In this document: positions 8,242-15,838 of the stretch, in pieces
Layout of the letters: every line of letters begins with the position of its first letter
Position numbering within the stretch: position 1 is the stretch's first letter
Assembly: GCF_017308975.1 (NCBI RefSeq)
Contig: NZ_JADWPD010000044.1
Location: forward strand, 1 to 64,000
DNA: 64,000 nucleotides
Source: Amycolatopsis sp. MtRt-6
GTDB taxonomy: Bacteria > Actinomycetota > Actinomycetes > Mycobacteriales > Pseudonocardiaceae
Direction of reading: 5' to 3'
The notes under the pieces: model-generated
What the model saw: only the letters and a program-made list of their open reading frames with translations
Database searches by the model: none
What the model was told of the DNA's origin: nothing
Made by a program: the position numbers and the translations under genes

Positions 8242-9210
8242 CTACCGGGCGGATCTCAGAATTTCGGCAGAAGGCCGCACGGTCACCGCGCCCGCCGCGA
8301 CGACCACCGCGGCCAGCGCGAAGCCCGCGGCGAGGGTCCAGAAGTCCGGGTGGACGATCGACTGGCCGCGCTGCGCCTGCCAGGTGAGCAGCACCAGCAG
8401 CCCCGCGTAGCCCGCGCCGGCGATCCGCACCAGCCGGCGCCGGACGATGTCGGCCGAGAGCACCGGGTACCGGCGGGCCAGCACGAGCAGGCCGAACGCG
8501 ACCAGCGGCAGCACCTGCAGGCCGTGGATGCCGGCGAAGTGCGGGATGCGCATATCGCCACCGACGGTGCTCCAGCCCAGCACGGGCAGGCCGGGCCCGC
8601 CGTCCTCGACGCCGACGGAGTGCGCACCGAACGTCGCGGGCCTGCCACCCGCGTCGAGCACCGCCTGCTGCGCCGGGCTCGGCGAGAACATCAGCATCGC
8701 CACGCCCATCCCCGCCAGCGCCAGTCCCGTCCCCCAGCGCAACGCCGAGTTCAGCGCCCGGTTCGGAAGGCGCTGGAACAGCAGCAGGACCACGACGGCG
8801 GCCGTCATCAGCCACGCCGCGTAGGCGCCACCCGCCACGACGTTGTTGATCATGACGTCGGCCGGGGTCGCCTTGTTGAAGTGCAGCGTGTGACCGCGGA
8901 AGATCATCTGCACGACGATCAGCCCGACGTCCACACCGATGCCCACGGCGAACACGGTGCCGAACCACCAGCCGGCGCGGCGGGCGCGGCGCACGTGCGT
9001 CAGCAGCCACGCCAGCGTCAGCGCGTACGTCCCCACCGAAACCGAAAACTTGAGCGGCTTGAGCCAGATCGGCGCGTTGACCAGCGTGCGATCATCGAAG
9101 AGCAAGCCGAGCAGCGAGACCGCGCACAGCACCCCCATCGCCCCGGCGAGCACCACCAGCGGGCGGTGCCACGCGCGGAGCGTGACCAGCGGATTTCCCT
9201 TGTCTGCCAT
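8242..9210 (-). CDS. Polytopic membrane protein of unknown function
   Basis: The 322-residue protein starts at ATG 9210 and has about eight hydrophobic segments separated by short loops, with a cytoplasmic-looking KPLKFS stretch near residue 50. Conserved-looking polar residues sit in GHTLHFNKA and IPHFAGIHGLQVLPL, where several His residues lie at a membrane boundary and could bind a metal or heme; this is only a suggestion. I do not recognise a named family. The AMP-ligase gene follows after 32 bases, so the two may act in one lipid- or acyl-related process. Confidence 0.75.
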   Translation of the reverse strand: MADKGNPLVTLRAWHRPLVVLAGAMGVLCAVSLLGLLFDDRTLVNAPIWLKPLKFSVSVGTYALTLAWLLTHVRRARRAGWWFGTVFAVGIGVDVGLIVVQMIFRGHTLHFNKATPADVMINNVVAGGAYAAWLMTAAVVVLLLFQRLPNRALNSALRWGTGLALAGMGVAMLMFSPSPAQQAVLDAGGRPATFGAHSVGVEDGGPGLPVLGWSTVGGDMRIPHFAGIHGLQVLPLVAFGLLVLARRYPVLSADIVRRRLVRIAGAGYAGLLVLLTWQAQRGQSIVHPDFWTLAAGFALAAVVVAAGAVTVRPSAEILRSAR

Positions 9211-9335
9211 GGGCTCAACCCTGGCGCGGGAGCGGCGCGGAAACACTGGAGCGCACCACCGTCGGAAGGTGGGGAAGGCCCTACCCCCGCCCGCGTGGGT
9301 AATAGTGCCGTCACCACGACCGGCAGTTGTGCCGT

Positions 9336-9363
9336 TTGACCACACAGGCCTCTTTTCTAGCGT
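9336..9363 (+). promoter_or_regulatory. Sigma-70-type promoter of the Esx operon
   Basis: TTGACC and TAGCGT are separated by 16 bases, with the predicted start about 60 bases before the first Esx gene. That gene has an exceptionally good Shine-Dalgarno sequence (AGGAAGGAGGT). Confidence 0.5.
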
Positions 9364-9428
9364 GACTTTCACACCGCGCGGACCACCCGCGCCAGGGGAA
9401 TTCGCTTCAGGAAGGAGGTGGCCCGTCG

Positions 9429-9773
9429 ATGTCCAGTCCGGGATTCCAGGCAGATTCCGCTGCCATGACGCGCGCCGTCCAGGGTTTCGAGGAAACCGCG
9501 ACGAACGCCAAGTCCACGATGGCCAGCTTGGAGTCCGAGCTGACCGAGGCCCTGCGCAACTACAAGGGTGACCAGGCCGTGGCCTTCTGGGACCTCCAGC
9601 GGCGGCTGCAGGAAAAGATGAGCGTCGCGGTGAAGGAGCTCGACACGATGTCGCAGCTCGTGCACACCAGCCACGCGAACTACGGCCGCGGCGACGCCGA
9701 CGTCCACCAGAGCTTCCAGGGGGTCGGCAACACCCTCGAGGGCTCGGGCGTGCTCCCCCGCCTCAACCCCTGA
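9429..9773 (+). CDS. WXG100/Esx-like protein (first partner)
   Basis: The 114-residue protein has the size and two-helix hairpin pattern of Esx proteins. The central turn reads NYKGD instead of the usual W-x-G, and the C-terminal helix carries a Y-x-x-x-D motif (YGRGD), the known type VII secretion signal. Export as a heterodimer with the next gene product is expected. Ribosome binding site AGGAAGGAGGT lies 9 bases before ATG 9429. No ESX core ATPase or channel gene (EccA-E) is present in the window, so the secretion machine must be encoded elsewhere. Confidence 0.8.
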   Translation: MSSPGFQADSAAMTRAVQGFEETATNAKSTMASLESELTEALRNYKGDQAVAFWDLQRRLQEKMSVAVKELDTMSQLVHTSHANYGRGDADVHQSFQGVGNTLEGSGVLPRLNP

Positions 9774-9790
9774 CCGAGAGGACGCCCACC

Positions 9791-10093
9791 ATGGCCGACG
9801 TCGTCGAAATCAACTTCGCCGCGCTGCAGCACAGCTCGGCATCCCTGGCCGCCAAGGCCAAGGCGCTCACCTCGCAGCTGGAGCAGCTGCACCAGAACCT
9901 GCAGCCGATCACCGCGACCTGGTACGCCTCCGGCAGCTCCGCCGGTGACGCCGCCCGCCAGGCCGAGACGCGCCTGCGCCAGGCCACCGCGGACATCGTC
10001 GCGATCATCGCGCAGTTCGGCGGGAAGGTCGGCGAGGCGCACGACCTCCAGCAGTCGCTGGAGAACCGCAACCAGGGACTGTTCGCGGGCTGA
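9791..10093 (+). CDS. WXG100/Esx-like protein (second partner)
   Basis: This 100-residue protein begins 17 bases after the first Esx gene. Two long amphipathic helices flank a turn reading TWYASGSS, a variant of W-x-G. It lacks the Y-x-x-x-D signal that the first partner carries, which fits the known arrangement of Esx heterodimers where only one subunit bears the signal. The pair probably forms a 1:1 four-helix bundle. Confidence 0.8.
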   Translation: MADVVEINFAALQHSSASLAAKAKALTSQLEQLHQNLQPITATWYASGSSAGDAARQAETRLRQATADIVAIIAQFGGKVGEAHDLQQSLENRNQGLFAG

Positions 10094-10113
10094 CCCGCGC
10101 CCCAGACGTCGGC

Positions 10114-10149
10114 CGGCCGGTGCGGGAAACCCCCCGCTCGCACCGGCCG
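10114..10149 (+). terminator. Possible internal hairpin between Esx pair and downstream genes
   Basis: An 11-bp stem, CGGCCGGTGCG paired with CGCACCGGCCG, lies between the second Esx gene and the gene at 10196. It could partly terminate transcription, giving more Esx than PPE-like message, or protect the 3' end of the esx mRNA. Confidence 0.45.
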
Positions 10150-10195
10150 ACCGGCTTTCCCCTGTCAGCCCCATCGCGCCAGAGAGCCGGGACCG

Positions 10196-10582
10196 ATGCC
10201 AGACCAGTCGTACTACGTCCACCTGGAATCGCTGAAGGACTTCGTGCGGGAGCTGGAAACCCAGATCCACGCGATGTCGAAACCGAACGACTTCCTGCTG
10301 ACCCTCGGCGAGGAACCGCTGCTGTTCGGCGAGTTCGGCGAAGCCGGGTCGCTGGCCGACGCCCACCGCGCGGCCGTCTCGGAGATGCAGGGCCTGCTCG
10401 ACCAGGTCCGCAGCGCGATCGGGTTCGCCCAGGACGTCACCACCACGGTCGCCGACGGTTACCAGCACGCCGACCAGTCGGTGGCCGGCGACCTACACGC
10501 GTCGGGCGCCGTCACCGGCCTGCTCGACCCGGTGCTCGGCCTGCTCGGCTCGGGGAACAGCGACGGGAGCCGCAAGGGATGA
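10196..10582 (+). CDS. Helical Esx-operon protein of unknown function
   Basis: The 128-residue protein starts at ATG 10196 with a GGGACC region upstream. It is predicted largely helical without a signal peptide or membrane segment, and contains a central LLFGEFGEAGSL stretch followed by two amphipathic helices. Proteins of this size between esx and PPE-like genes are common in actinobacteria and are thought to be secretion partners. The stop codon overlaps the next start (ATGA at 10579-10582), so translation is coupled to the PPE-like gene. No specific function can be assigned. Confidence 0.7.
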   Translation: MPDQSYYVHLESLKDFVRELETQIHAMSKPNDFLLTLGEEPLLFGEFGEAGSLADAHRAAVSEMQGLLDQVRSAIGFAQDVTTTVADGYQHADQSVAGDLHASGAVTGLLDPVLGLLGSGNSDGSRKG

Positions 10583-11871
10583 CCAACACCGCGCACACGA
10601 ACTTCGCCGCGTTCAGCCACCAGCAGCTGTACGCGATGCTGCAGGCCGGCGACCCGAACAGCGCGCGGCACGCGGCCGACAAGTGGCACTCCGCCGCGCT
10701 GCACCTGCACGAGCAGGCCCACAACCTGAACGCGGAGCTCACCGAGTTCAAGGACCACTGGACCGGGGGCGCGGCCGACCAGTACCAGCGGATGATCATC
10801 GACCTCGCGAACGGCATCTCGAAGGTGGCGCGGACCGCGGAGGCGATGAACGTGACGCTCGGGGACGCCGCCGACGCGCTGGTGAAGGCCAAGAAGGAGA
10901 TGCCGCCGCCGGTTTCGGTGCCGGACGTCGCGCCCGCCGACGTCGCGCTCGCGGTGAACCCGCCCTTGCTGCCGCCGGACGCGTCGCCCGCGCTCGTGCA
11001 GGCCGCGGCGCAGCAGCGGCAGCAGGCGATCGCGAACGTCGAAGCACAGCAGGCCGCCGCGAACGCCGCCGGGGCGGCGCACGGCCGCGCGATCGTCGTC
11101 ATGACGCAGCTGGCCGGCGAGTACACCGCCGCGGAGGAGTCGATCCCGGCGTCGCCGAACGCCGTGCCGGTGCCCCCGGCCCCGCCGGCCGGTGGCGGCG
11201 CGGGCAGCCCCGGTTCGCCCGGGCTGGTCGGCAACGGGATGGGCGGGGACGGCGTGGTCGTCACCCCCACCGACGGGCACCCGCTGCCCGGCGGCGGCAC
11301 GACGACGCAGCCGGGGACGACCGTGCCGACGTCGAACCCGCTGTTCGGCGACATGTTCACCGCCGGGCTCGCCGCGGCTTCGGCCGCCGCGTTCGGCCGG
11401 TTCGGCTCGATCATGCCGAAGGTGCCGTCGTGGGCGACCGGCAAGGATGCCAAGGACGACAAGGAACAACCGCCCGGCACGAAGCTCGGCGGGGGCGGCG
11501 CCGGTGTCGCGGGTGGCGCCGGGGGCGGCGTCCCGATCGGCGGGGGTGACGCGCCTTCGCTCGGCGGCGTTTCGGCCGGCGGTGGCGGGCTGACCGGCCC
11601 CGGCGAGGTGCCGGCGGCGCATTCCGGCCTGGCCGGCGACGGCGGCGCGGGCAACGCGCTGAGCGGGCTCGCCGGCGGCGCGGCCGGGGCCGCGGGCGCG
11701 GCGGCGGCCAAGGGTGCGATGCCGATGATGCCCATGATGCCGATGGGCATGGGCGGCGGCGGGGACATGGGGTCCGGGCGGCGGATCCCGGCGTGGCTGG
11801 TGGAGACGGAGAACGTCTGGGGCCAGTCGGCGCCGGTCGCGCCGCCGGTCATCGGCGAAGACGGCTCCTGA
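10579..11871 (+). CDS. PPE-like type VII secretion substrate with Gly/Pro-rich tail
   Basis: In this 430-residue protein, residues 1-190 form a helical domain with a central HWTGGAADQY, the W-x-G turn of PPE/WXG-like proteins. Residues about 195-390 are Gly/Pro/Ala-rich and low complexity, with a methionine-rich patch near 380. The last 30 residues contain RRIPAWLVETENVWGQ, an ordered end. It starts inside the stop codon of the preceding gene and its own stop overlaps the next start. It has no signal peptide, so export would be through a type VII system. Confidence 0.75.
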   Translation: MTNTAHTNFAAFSHQQLYAMLQAGDPNSARHAADKWHSAALHLHEQAHNLNAELTEFKDHWTGGAADQYQRMIIDLANGISKVARTAEAMNVTLGDAADALVKAKKEMPPPVSVPDVAPADVALAVNPPLLPPDASPALVQAAAQQRQQAIANVEAQQAAANAAGAAHGRAIVVMTQLAGEYTAAEESIPASPNAVPVPPAPPAGGGAGSPGSPGLVGNGMGGDGVVVTPTDGHPLPGGGTTTQPGTTVPTSNPLFGDMFTAGLAAASAAAFGRFGSIMPKVPSWATGKDAKDDKEQPPGTKLGGGGAGVAGGAGGGVPIGGGDAPSLGGVSAGGGGLTGPGEVPAAHSGLAGDGGAGNALSGLAGGAAGAAGAAAAKGAMPMMPMMPMGMGGGGDMGSGRRIPAWLVETENVWGQSAPVAPPVIGEDGS

Positions 11872-13136
11872 TGACGGCGGCGGGCTATCGCGTGGCCCCG
11901 GCCCGCCTCGACGCGGTGGCCGGCGAGTCCGGTTCCCGCGCCGAGGCGCTGTCCTCGACGCAGTCCGCGGTGGCGGGTGAGAAGCTGCCCGCCACCGCGT
12001 TCGGCCGGGTGAGCGAGTCCGGCGCCGCGGCCAAGACGTTCGAGAAGACCATGACGGAGCTGGGTTCGCGGCTCCAGTCGGAGGTTTCCCGGCTGCGGAC
12101 GATCCAAAGTGGACTCACTGCTGGTGCGGCCGGTTACCGGCGTGCGGACGCGCAGGTCGCCGCGATGTACCGTTCGTTGCTGCCCGAGGATCCGTTGCCC
12201 CGCGCGGGAAATCCGGCCGGGATCGGCGGCGCGGCCGACACCGGCGCGTGGGCGCGCGCGATCGCGGACAACCGCGTCAAGGTCGCCGACGCCCTGACGG
12301 CCGAGCGGTTGCGGCTGGCCGGGTTGACCGATCCCGACGAAGTCACGCGCTCGCAGGCGCGGATCAAGCTGTACGAGGACATCCTCGCGCACGACCGGCA
12401 GATCCTGCGGTTCGATCCGTCGGGCAACGGGCGGATCGCCGAGCTGGTCGGGCACATCGAGCCGGGCACACGGAACGTCGGGCTGTTCGTGCCGGGCGTC
12501 AACACGCAAATGTCCAACTTCGACGCCTACGCCGGTCTCGGGCGCAGCCTGGTGGCCGCGGACCCGGCCGGGCGCACGGCGGTCGTCGTCTGGGCGGACG
12601 GGGTGTTCCCGCAGGGCCCGGTGGCGCAGGGGCCGGACGCGGGGTACGCGCAGGCGATGGCGCCGGACCTCAAGCACTTCGCCGACGACCTGCGCGGCGA
12701 GATCGCGGGCCACGCGGGTGCCGGCGTCACGCTGACGGCGATCGGGCACAGCTACGGCGGGGCGACGGTCGGGCTGGCGGAGGCGCACGGCCTCGACGTC
12801 GACCGCGTCCTGCACGTCGAGTCGGCGGGCATGGGGCACGGCGTGTGGTCGCCGGCGGACCTGCCGGCGAGCCAGGCGGGCGTCCAGCGGTTCTCGATGA
12901 CGGCACCGCTCGACCCGATCGTGCTGGCCCAGGGCAACGCGTGGGGCCTGGAGTGGACGGGCATCGGCCACGGCGCGGACCCGGACGTCTTCCCGGGCGT
13001 GACGGAACTGGGCACCGGCTCCACCGCCGACGGTTCGCTGCTGTGGGGCGTGTCGTCGCACAACGACGTGCTGAAGCCGGGTTCGGATTCGTGGACGAAC
13101 ATCTACCGCGTCCTCACCTCGGGCGGTGAGCTGTGA
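11871..13136 (+). CDS. Alpha/beta hydrolase (DUF1023 type) with Esx-like N-terminus
   Basis: The 421-residue protein starts at ATG 11871, overlapping the previous stop (TGATG). Residues 1-100 are helical and resemble an Esx/WXG module. Residues about 110-410 match the actinobacterial DUF1023 alpha/beta hydrolase, with the nucleophile elbow GHSYGG (Ser294) and GLFVPGVNT as a likely oxyanion strand. Its place in the Esx operon suggests a secreted effector or lipid/ester hydrolase; substrate is unknown. Confidence 0.8.
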   Translation: MTAAGYRVAPARLDAVAGESGSRAEALSSTQSAVAGEKLPATAFGRVSESGAAAKTFEKTMTELGSRLQSEVSRLRTIQSGLTAGAAGYRRADAQVAAMYRSLLPEDPLPRAGNPAGIGGAADTGAWARAIADNRVKVADALTAERLRLAGLTDPDEVTRSQARIKLYEDILAHDRQILRFDPSGNGRIAELVGHIEPGTRNVGLFVPGVNTQMSNFDAYAGLGRSLVAADPAGRTAVVVWADGVFPQGPVAQGPDAGYAQAMAPDLKHFADDLRGEIAGHAGAGVTLTAIGHSYGGATVGLAEAHGLDVDRVLHVESAGMGHGVWSPADLPASQAGVQRFSMTAPLDPIVLAQGNAWGLEWTGIGHGADPDVFPGVTELGTGSTADGSLLWGVSSHNDVLKPGSDSWTNIYRVLTSGGEL

Positions 13137-13483
13137 CCCCCGAACTCCACCGCCTGGCCACCGAGCTGACGTCGGTGATCGACGCCGCCGCGGCGGCCTT
13201 CGGCACCGCGGACCCGACGCTCTCAGGCGAACTGGACTGCGACCCCACCAGCCCGGGGAACCTGCTGTGCTGGCAGTACGGCGTCCGCGTGGACCACCCG
13301 GCCGCCCCGGAAACCACCCTGGCGACCCTCCTCCCGGCCCTGCACGGCGAGGGCTGGGAATCCCACGACCGCAGCACATCCCGCGAGCGGATAACCCGCT
13401 TCACCCGCGACGGCGCCGACTTCACGATCCACGTCGCCGGCGCGGTGACGATCCTCGGCTCAACCCGCCCAGTCCCCGCCTGA
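13133..13483 (+). CDS. Small Esx-operon protein of unknown function
   Basis: The 116-residue protein starts at GTG 13133 within the stop region of the hydrolase gene (GTGA), so translation is coupled. It has no signal peptide or membrane segment. Composition is mixed alpha/beta, with two cysteines (LDCDPTS and LLCWQYG) and an FTIHVAG strand near the end. By position it may be an immunity or chaperone partner of the preceding hydrolase; sequence alone does not show this. A 21-bp repeat array begins at its stop codon. Confidence 0.7.
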   Translation: MTPELHRLATELTSVIDAAAAAFGTADPTLSGELDCDPTSPGNLLCWQYGVRVDHPAAPETTLATLLPALHGEGWESHDRSTSRERITRFTRDGADFTIHVAGAVTILGSTRPVPA

Positions 13484-13703
13484 TGCCCCTCCAATCACGA
13501 GTGATGCCTCTCCAATCACGAGTGATGCCTCCCCAATCACGAGTGATGCCTCTCCAATCACGCGAGATCCGCCTTCAATCACACGAGATCCGCCCCGGAT
13601 CACGCGAGTCCCGCCTTCGATCACCGGAACTCGCGTGCCGGAAGGGGCATCTCGCGTGATTGAGCGGGCATCTCGCGTGATTGGCGGGGCATCACTCGTG
13701 ATT
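13482..13703. repeat. Array A: 21-bp intergenic tandem repeats with orientation switch
   Basis: Seven direct units have AATCAC/GATCAC at 13493, 13514, 13535, 13556, 13577, 13598 and 13619, exactly 21 bases apart. They are followed by four units in the opposite orientation (starts 13627, 13648, 13669, 13690; again 21-base steps; the first is degenerate). The core ATCACGAGTGAT is a palindrome with a 2-base centre; later units drift (ACGCGAGAT, CTCGCGTGAT). The whole array could fold into a large hairpin. It fills the gap between the convergent Esx-operon and mycosin-like genes. Confidence 0.9.
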
Positions 13704-13719
13704 GCGGGGTCGACACGGC

Positions 13720-14871
13720 CTACGGGGTGAAGCGGGTGGGACGCCAGCCTCGGCGTCGGGCCCGGCGGACCGCGGCCACCGTCACTCCCGCGGCCGCGGC
13801 CAAGGCGACCCCGGCCAGCGCGATCGTCCCCGCCGTGACGTCGGACGGCCGTGGCGCGGCTGCGGCGGCAGGGACCACCGCCGGGGCCGAGGGCGACGGC
13901 GGAAGACCGCCCGGCGGCGGGACGTCGGCGGGCAGGGTGGACGAGACCGCCGCGTAGGCGTCCAGGACTCCCCAGCCCAGCCGCGGGTCGTGGCCGCCGG
14001 ACGGCGGGCGGTGGGCCGTCAACGTCAGGCGCGTGACGACCTGGTCGCCGGACAGCGCCGGGTGGTACGCCCGGACCAAAGCCGCGACTCCCGCGACGTA
14101 CGCCGCCGCGAGGCCCGGGTCGGTCACCGGCCAGCGGTGGGCCACCGCGCCGCCCGCGCCCGCCGACGTGCTCACCAGCTCCGCGCCCGGCGCCGCGACA
14201 CCGACGTAGTCCCCCGCTTCCGTCTGCACCGGCTCGCCCGCGGGGTTCACCGACCCGACGGCCAGCACCCCGGACGTCGCCGTCGGGTACGTCCGCGTGC
14301 CCTGCTGGGACGCCGACGCCGCCGAGACGACCACCGCCCCCGCCGACCGCGCCCGCGCCACCGCCGACGACAGCGCCGGGCTGTCGGCCGCCGCGGGCAC
14401 GGCCACCAGGATCACGCCCGCGCGCCGGTCGACGGCCGTGTCGATCGCCTCGGCCAGCTCGCCCGGGTCGCCGCCGCCGGAGGTCGCGTACCGGATCGGC
14501 AGCAGCCGCACGCCGGGCGCGACACCGGCGAACGTCGTCGACGGATCAGGCTGAGCGCCGACGATCCCGGCCGCGATCGTGCCGCGGCCGTCGCAGTCCG
14601 TGCGCTCGGTGCGGGGCCCGCCTTCGAGCTGGCCGGGCGCGAACTGCGCGTTCTGCCCGTCGACGCCGGTGCCGATCACCGCGACCAGCTGGCCCGCGCC
14701 CCGGGTCAGCGGCCACAGCCGCGCCGGGTCGACCAGGCGCTGGCCCCACGGGACTTCGCCGGTGTACGTGCCGGACGGGTTCGCGCACCCCTGCGCGAAA
14801 GCGGCCGGCGCCCCCAGGACGCCGGAGGCCGCCACGAGACCCGCCACCGCGAGCACCGCCGGTAACCGCAC
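13720..14871 (-). CDS. Mycosin-like subtilase (S8), catalytically dead
   Basis: GTG 14871 is preferred because it directly precedes the signal peptide (LPAVLAVAGLVAASG), has GGGG upstream, and lies beyond a hairpin that ends the nadC transcript. The 383-residue product has the mycosin plan: signal peptide, subtilase domain (about 35-290), Pro-rich linker, one membrane segment (about 345-365) and a basic tail. All triad positions are changed: VAVIGTGVD has Gly67 for Asp, DCDGRGT has Arg96 for His, and the Ser motif GTSxAAPYVAG reads DPGLAAAYVAG. Active mycosins are needed for type VII secretion and stabilise its membrane complex; this one could only do the structural part. It faces the Esx operon. 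Confidence 0.85.
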   Translation of the reverse strand: MRLPAVLAVAGLVAASGVLGAPAAFAQGCANPSGTYTGEVPWGQRLVDPARLWPLTRGAGQLVAVIGTGVDGQNAQFAPGQLEGGPRTERTDCDGRGTIAAGIVGAQPDPSTTFAGVAPGVRLLPIRYATSGGGDPGELAEAIDTAVDRRAGVILVAVPAAADSPALSSAVARARSAGAVVVSAASASQQGTRTYPTATSGVLAVGSVNPAGEPVQTEAGDYVGVAAPGAELVSTSAGAGGAVAHRWPVTDPGLAAAYVAGVAALVRAYHPALSGDQVVTRLTLTAHRPPSGGHDPRLGWGVLDAYAAVSSTLPADVPPPGGLPPSPSAPAVVPAAAAAPRPSDVTAGTIALAGVALAAAAGVTVAAVRRARRRGWRPTRFTP

Positions 14872-14893
14872 CCGAACCCCCGAAACCGAAAGA

Positions 14894-14921
14894 CGGTGGC
14901 GGACAAGGAAGTCCGCCACCG
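14894..14921 (-). terminator. Terminator after nadC
   Basis: An 11-bp stem (GTGGCGGAC with its complement, plus flanking pairs) and 6-base loop lies 23 bases after the nadC stop codon on the minus strand, just before the mycosin-like gene. Confidence 0.75.
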
Positions 14922-14944
14922 CCAGTCTAGCCCGGAACGACGGC

Positions 14945-15838
14945 TCAGCGAAGGTCCATGCCGAGATCCAACGCCGGCGAGGAATGCGTCAGCCCGCCCA
15001 CCGACAGATAGTCCACACCGGACAGTGCGTAGGCCTTACCACGGTCGAGGGTGAGCCCACCAGAGGATTCCAGCCGCGTTTTCGGCGAGACGTCGTCGCG
15101 GCGCGCCACCGCCCGGCGGCACTCCTCCGGCGTGAAGTTGTCCAGCAGCACCTCGTCCGCCCCGGCGGCCAGCGCCTCCTCCAACTGCGAAAGGGTGTCG
15201 ACCTCGACCTCACAGGCCAGTTCCGGCGCGTGCTGCCGGGCCGCGGCCAGCGCCGCCGTCACCGAGCCCGCGGCGACGACGTGGTTGTCCTTGATCAGCA
15301 CCGCGTCGCCGAGGCCCAGCCGGTGGTTGACCCCGCCGCCGCAGCGGACGGCGTACTTCTGCAGCAGCCGCAGCCCCGGCAACGTCTTGCGGGAGTCCCG
15401 GATCGCACACCCGGTGCCGTCCACTTCGGACACCCAAGCCGCCGTCGCGGTGGCGACGCCGGAGAGGTGGCACAGCAGGTTCAGCGCCGTGCGCTCGGCG
15501 GTGAGCAGCCCGCGCACCGGGCCGGCCAGCACCAGCGCGGGTTCCCCCGCGACCAGCCGGTCGCCGTCTTCGCGCCGCGCGAGCACCTCGTAGCCGTCGC
15601 CCATGACCATGTCGAACACCGCGAGCGCCACCGGCAGCCCGGCGACCACGCCGTTCACCCGCGGGGTCAGCTCGGCGACGGCGACCGCGGCCGCGGGCAC
15701 CGTCGCCGCCGTCGTCGCGTCCGGCCCGTACCGCAGGTCCTCGCGCAGCGCCGTGGCGACCACGCGCTCGACGTCGTCGACGTCGAGCCCCGAAGCCGCG
15801 ATCAGGCGGCGGACGGTGTCGGAGATCGGGAACGTCAT
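14945..15838 (-). CDS. nadC: Nicotinate-nucleotide pyrophosphorylase (carboxylating)
   Basis: This 297-residue quinolinate phosphoribosyltransferase converts quinolinate and PRPP to nicotinate mononucleotide, CO2 and PPi in NAD synthesis. Recognisable elements are RDSRKTLPGLR (PRPP/quinolinate site, about residue 140), AVLIKDNHV, EVEVDTLSQ and ESSGGLTLD, in family order and at normal length. The start overlaps the nadB stop (ATGA), so it is the last gene of a coupled nadA-nadB-nadC operon and is followed by a hairpin terminator. Confidence 0.96.
   Translation of the reverse strand: MTFPISDTVRRLIAASGLDVDDVERVVATALREDLRYGPDATTAATVPAAAVAVAELTPRVNGVVAGLPVALAVFDMVMGDGYEVLARREDGDRLVAGEPALVLAGPVRGLLTAERTALNLLCHLSGVATATAAWVSEVDGTGCAIRDSRKTLPGLRLLQKYAVRCGGGVNHRLGLGDAVLIKDNHVVAAGSVTAALAAARQHAPELACEVEVDTLSQLEEALAAGADEVLLDNFTPEECRRAVARRDDVSPKTRLESSGGLTLDRGKAYALSGVDYLSVGGLTHSSPALDLGMDLR

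Noticed and set aside
13484..13659. Array A read as a protein with repeated MPLQSRV heptads
   Set aside because: 21 bp equals seven codons, so any array with this period gives a heptad peptide. There is no ribosome binding site, it begins at the stop codon of the previous gene, and the units invert part-way.
14872..14919. Longer mycosin-like start at GTG 14919
   Set aside because: This start lies inside the nadC terminator hairpin; GTG 14871 has a better ribosome binding site and begins directly at the signal peptide.
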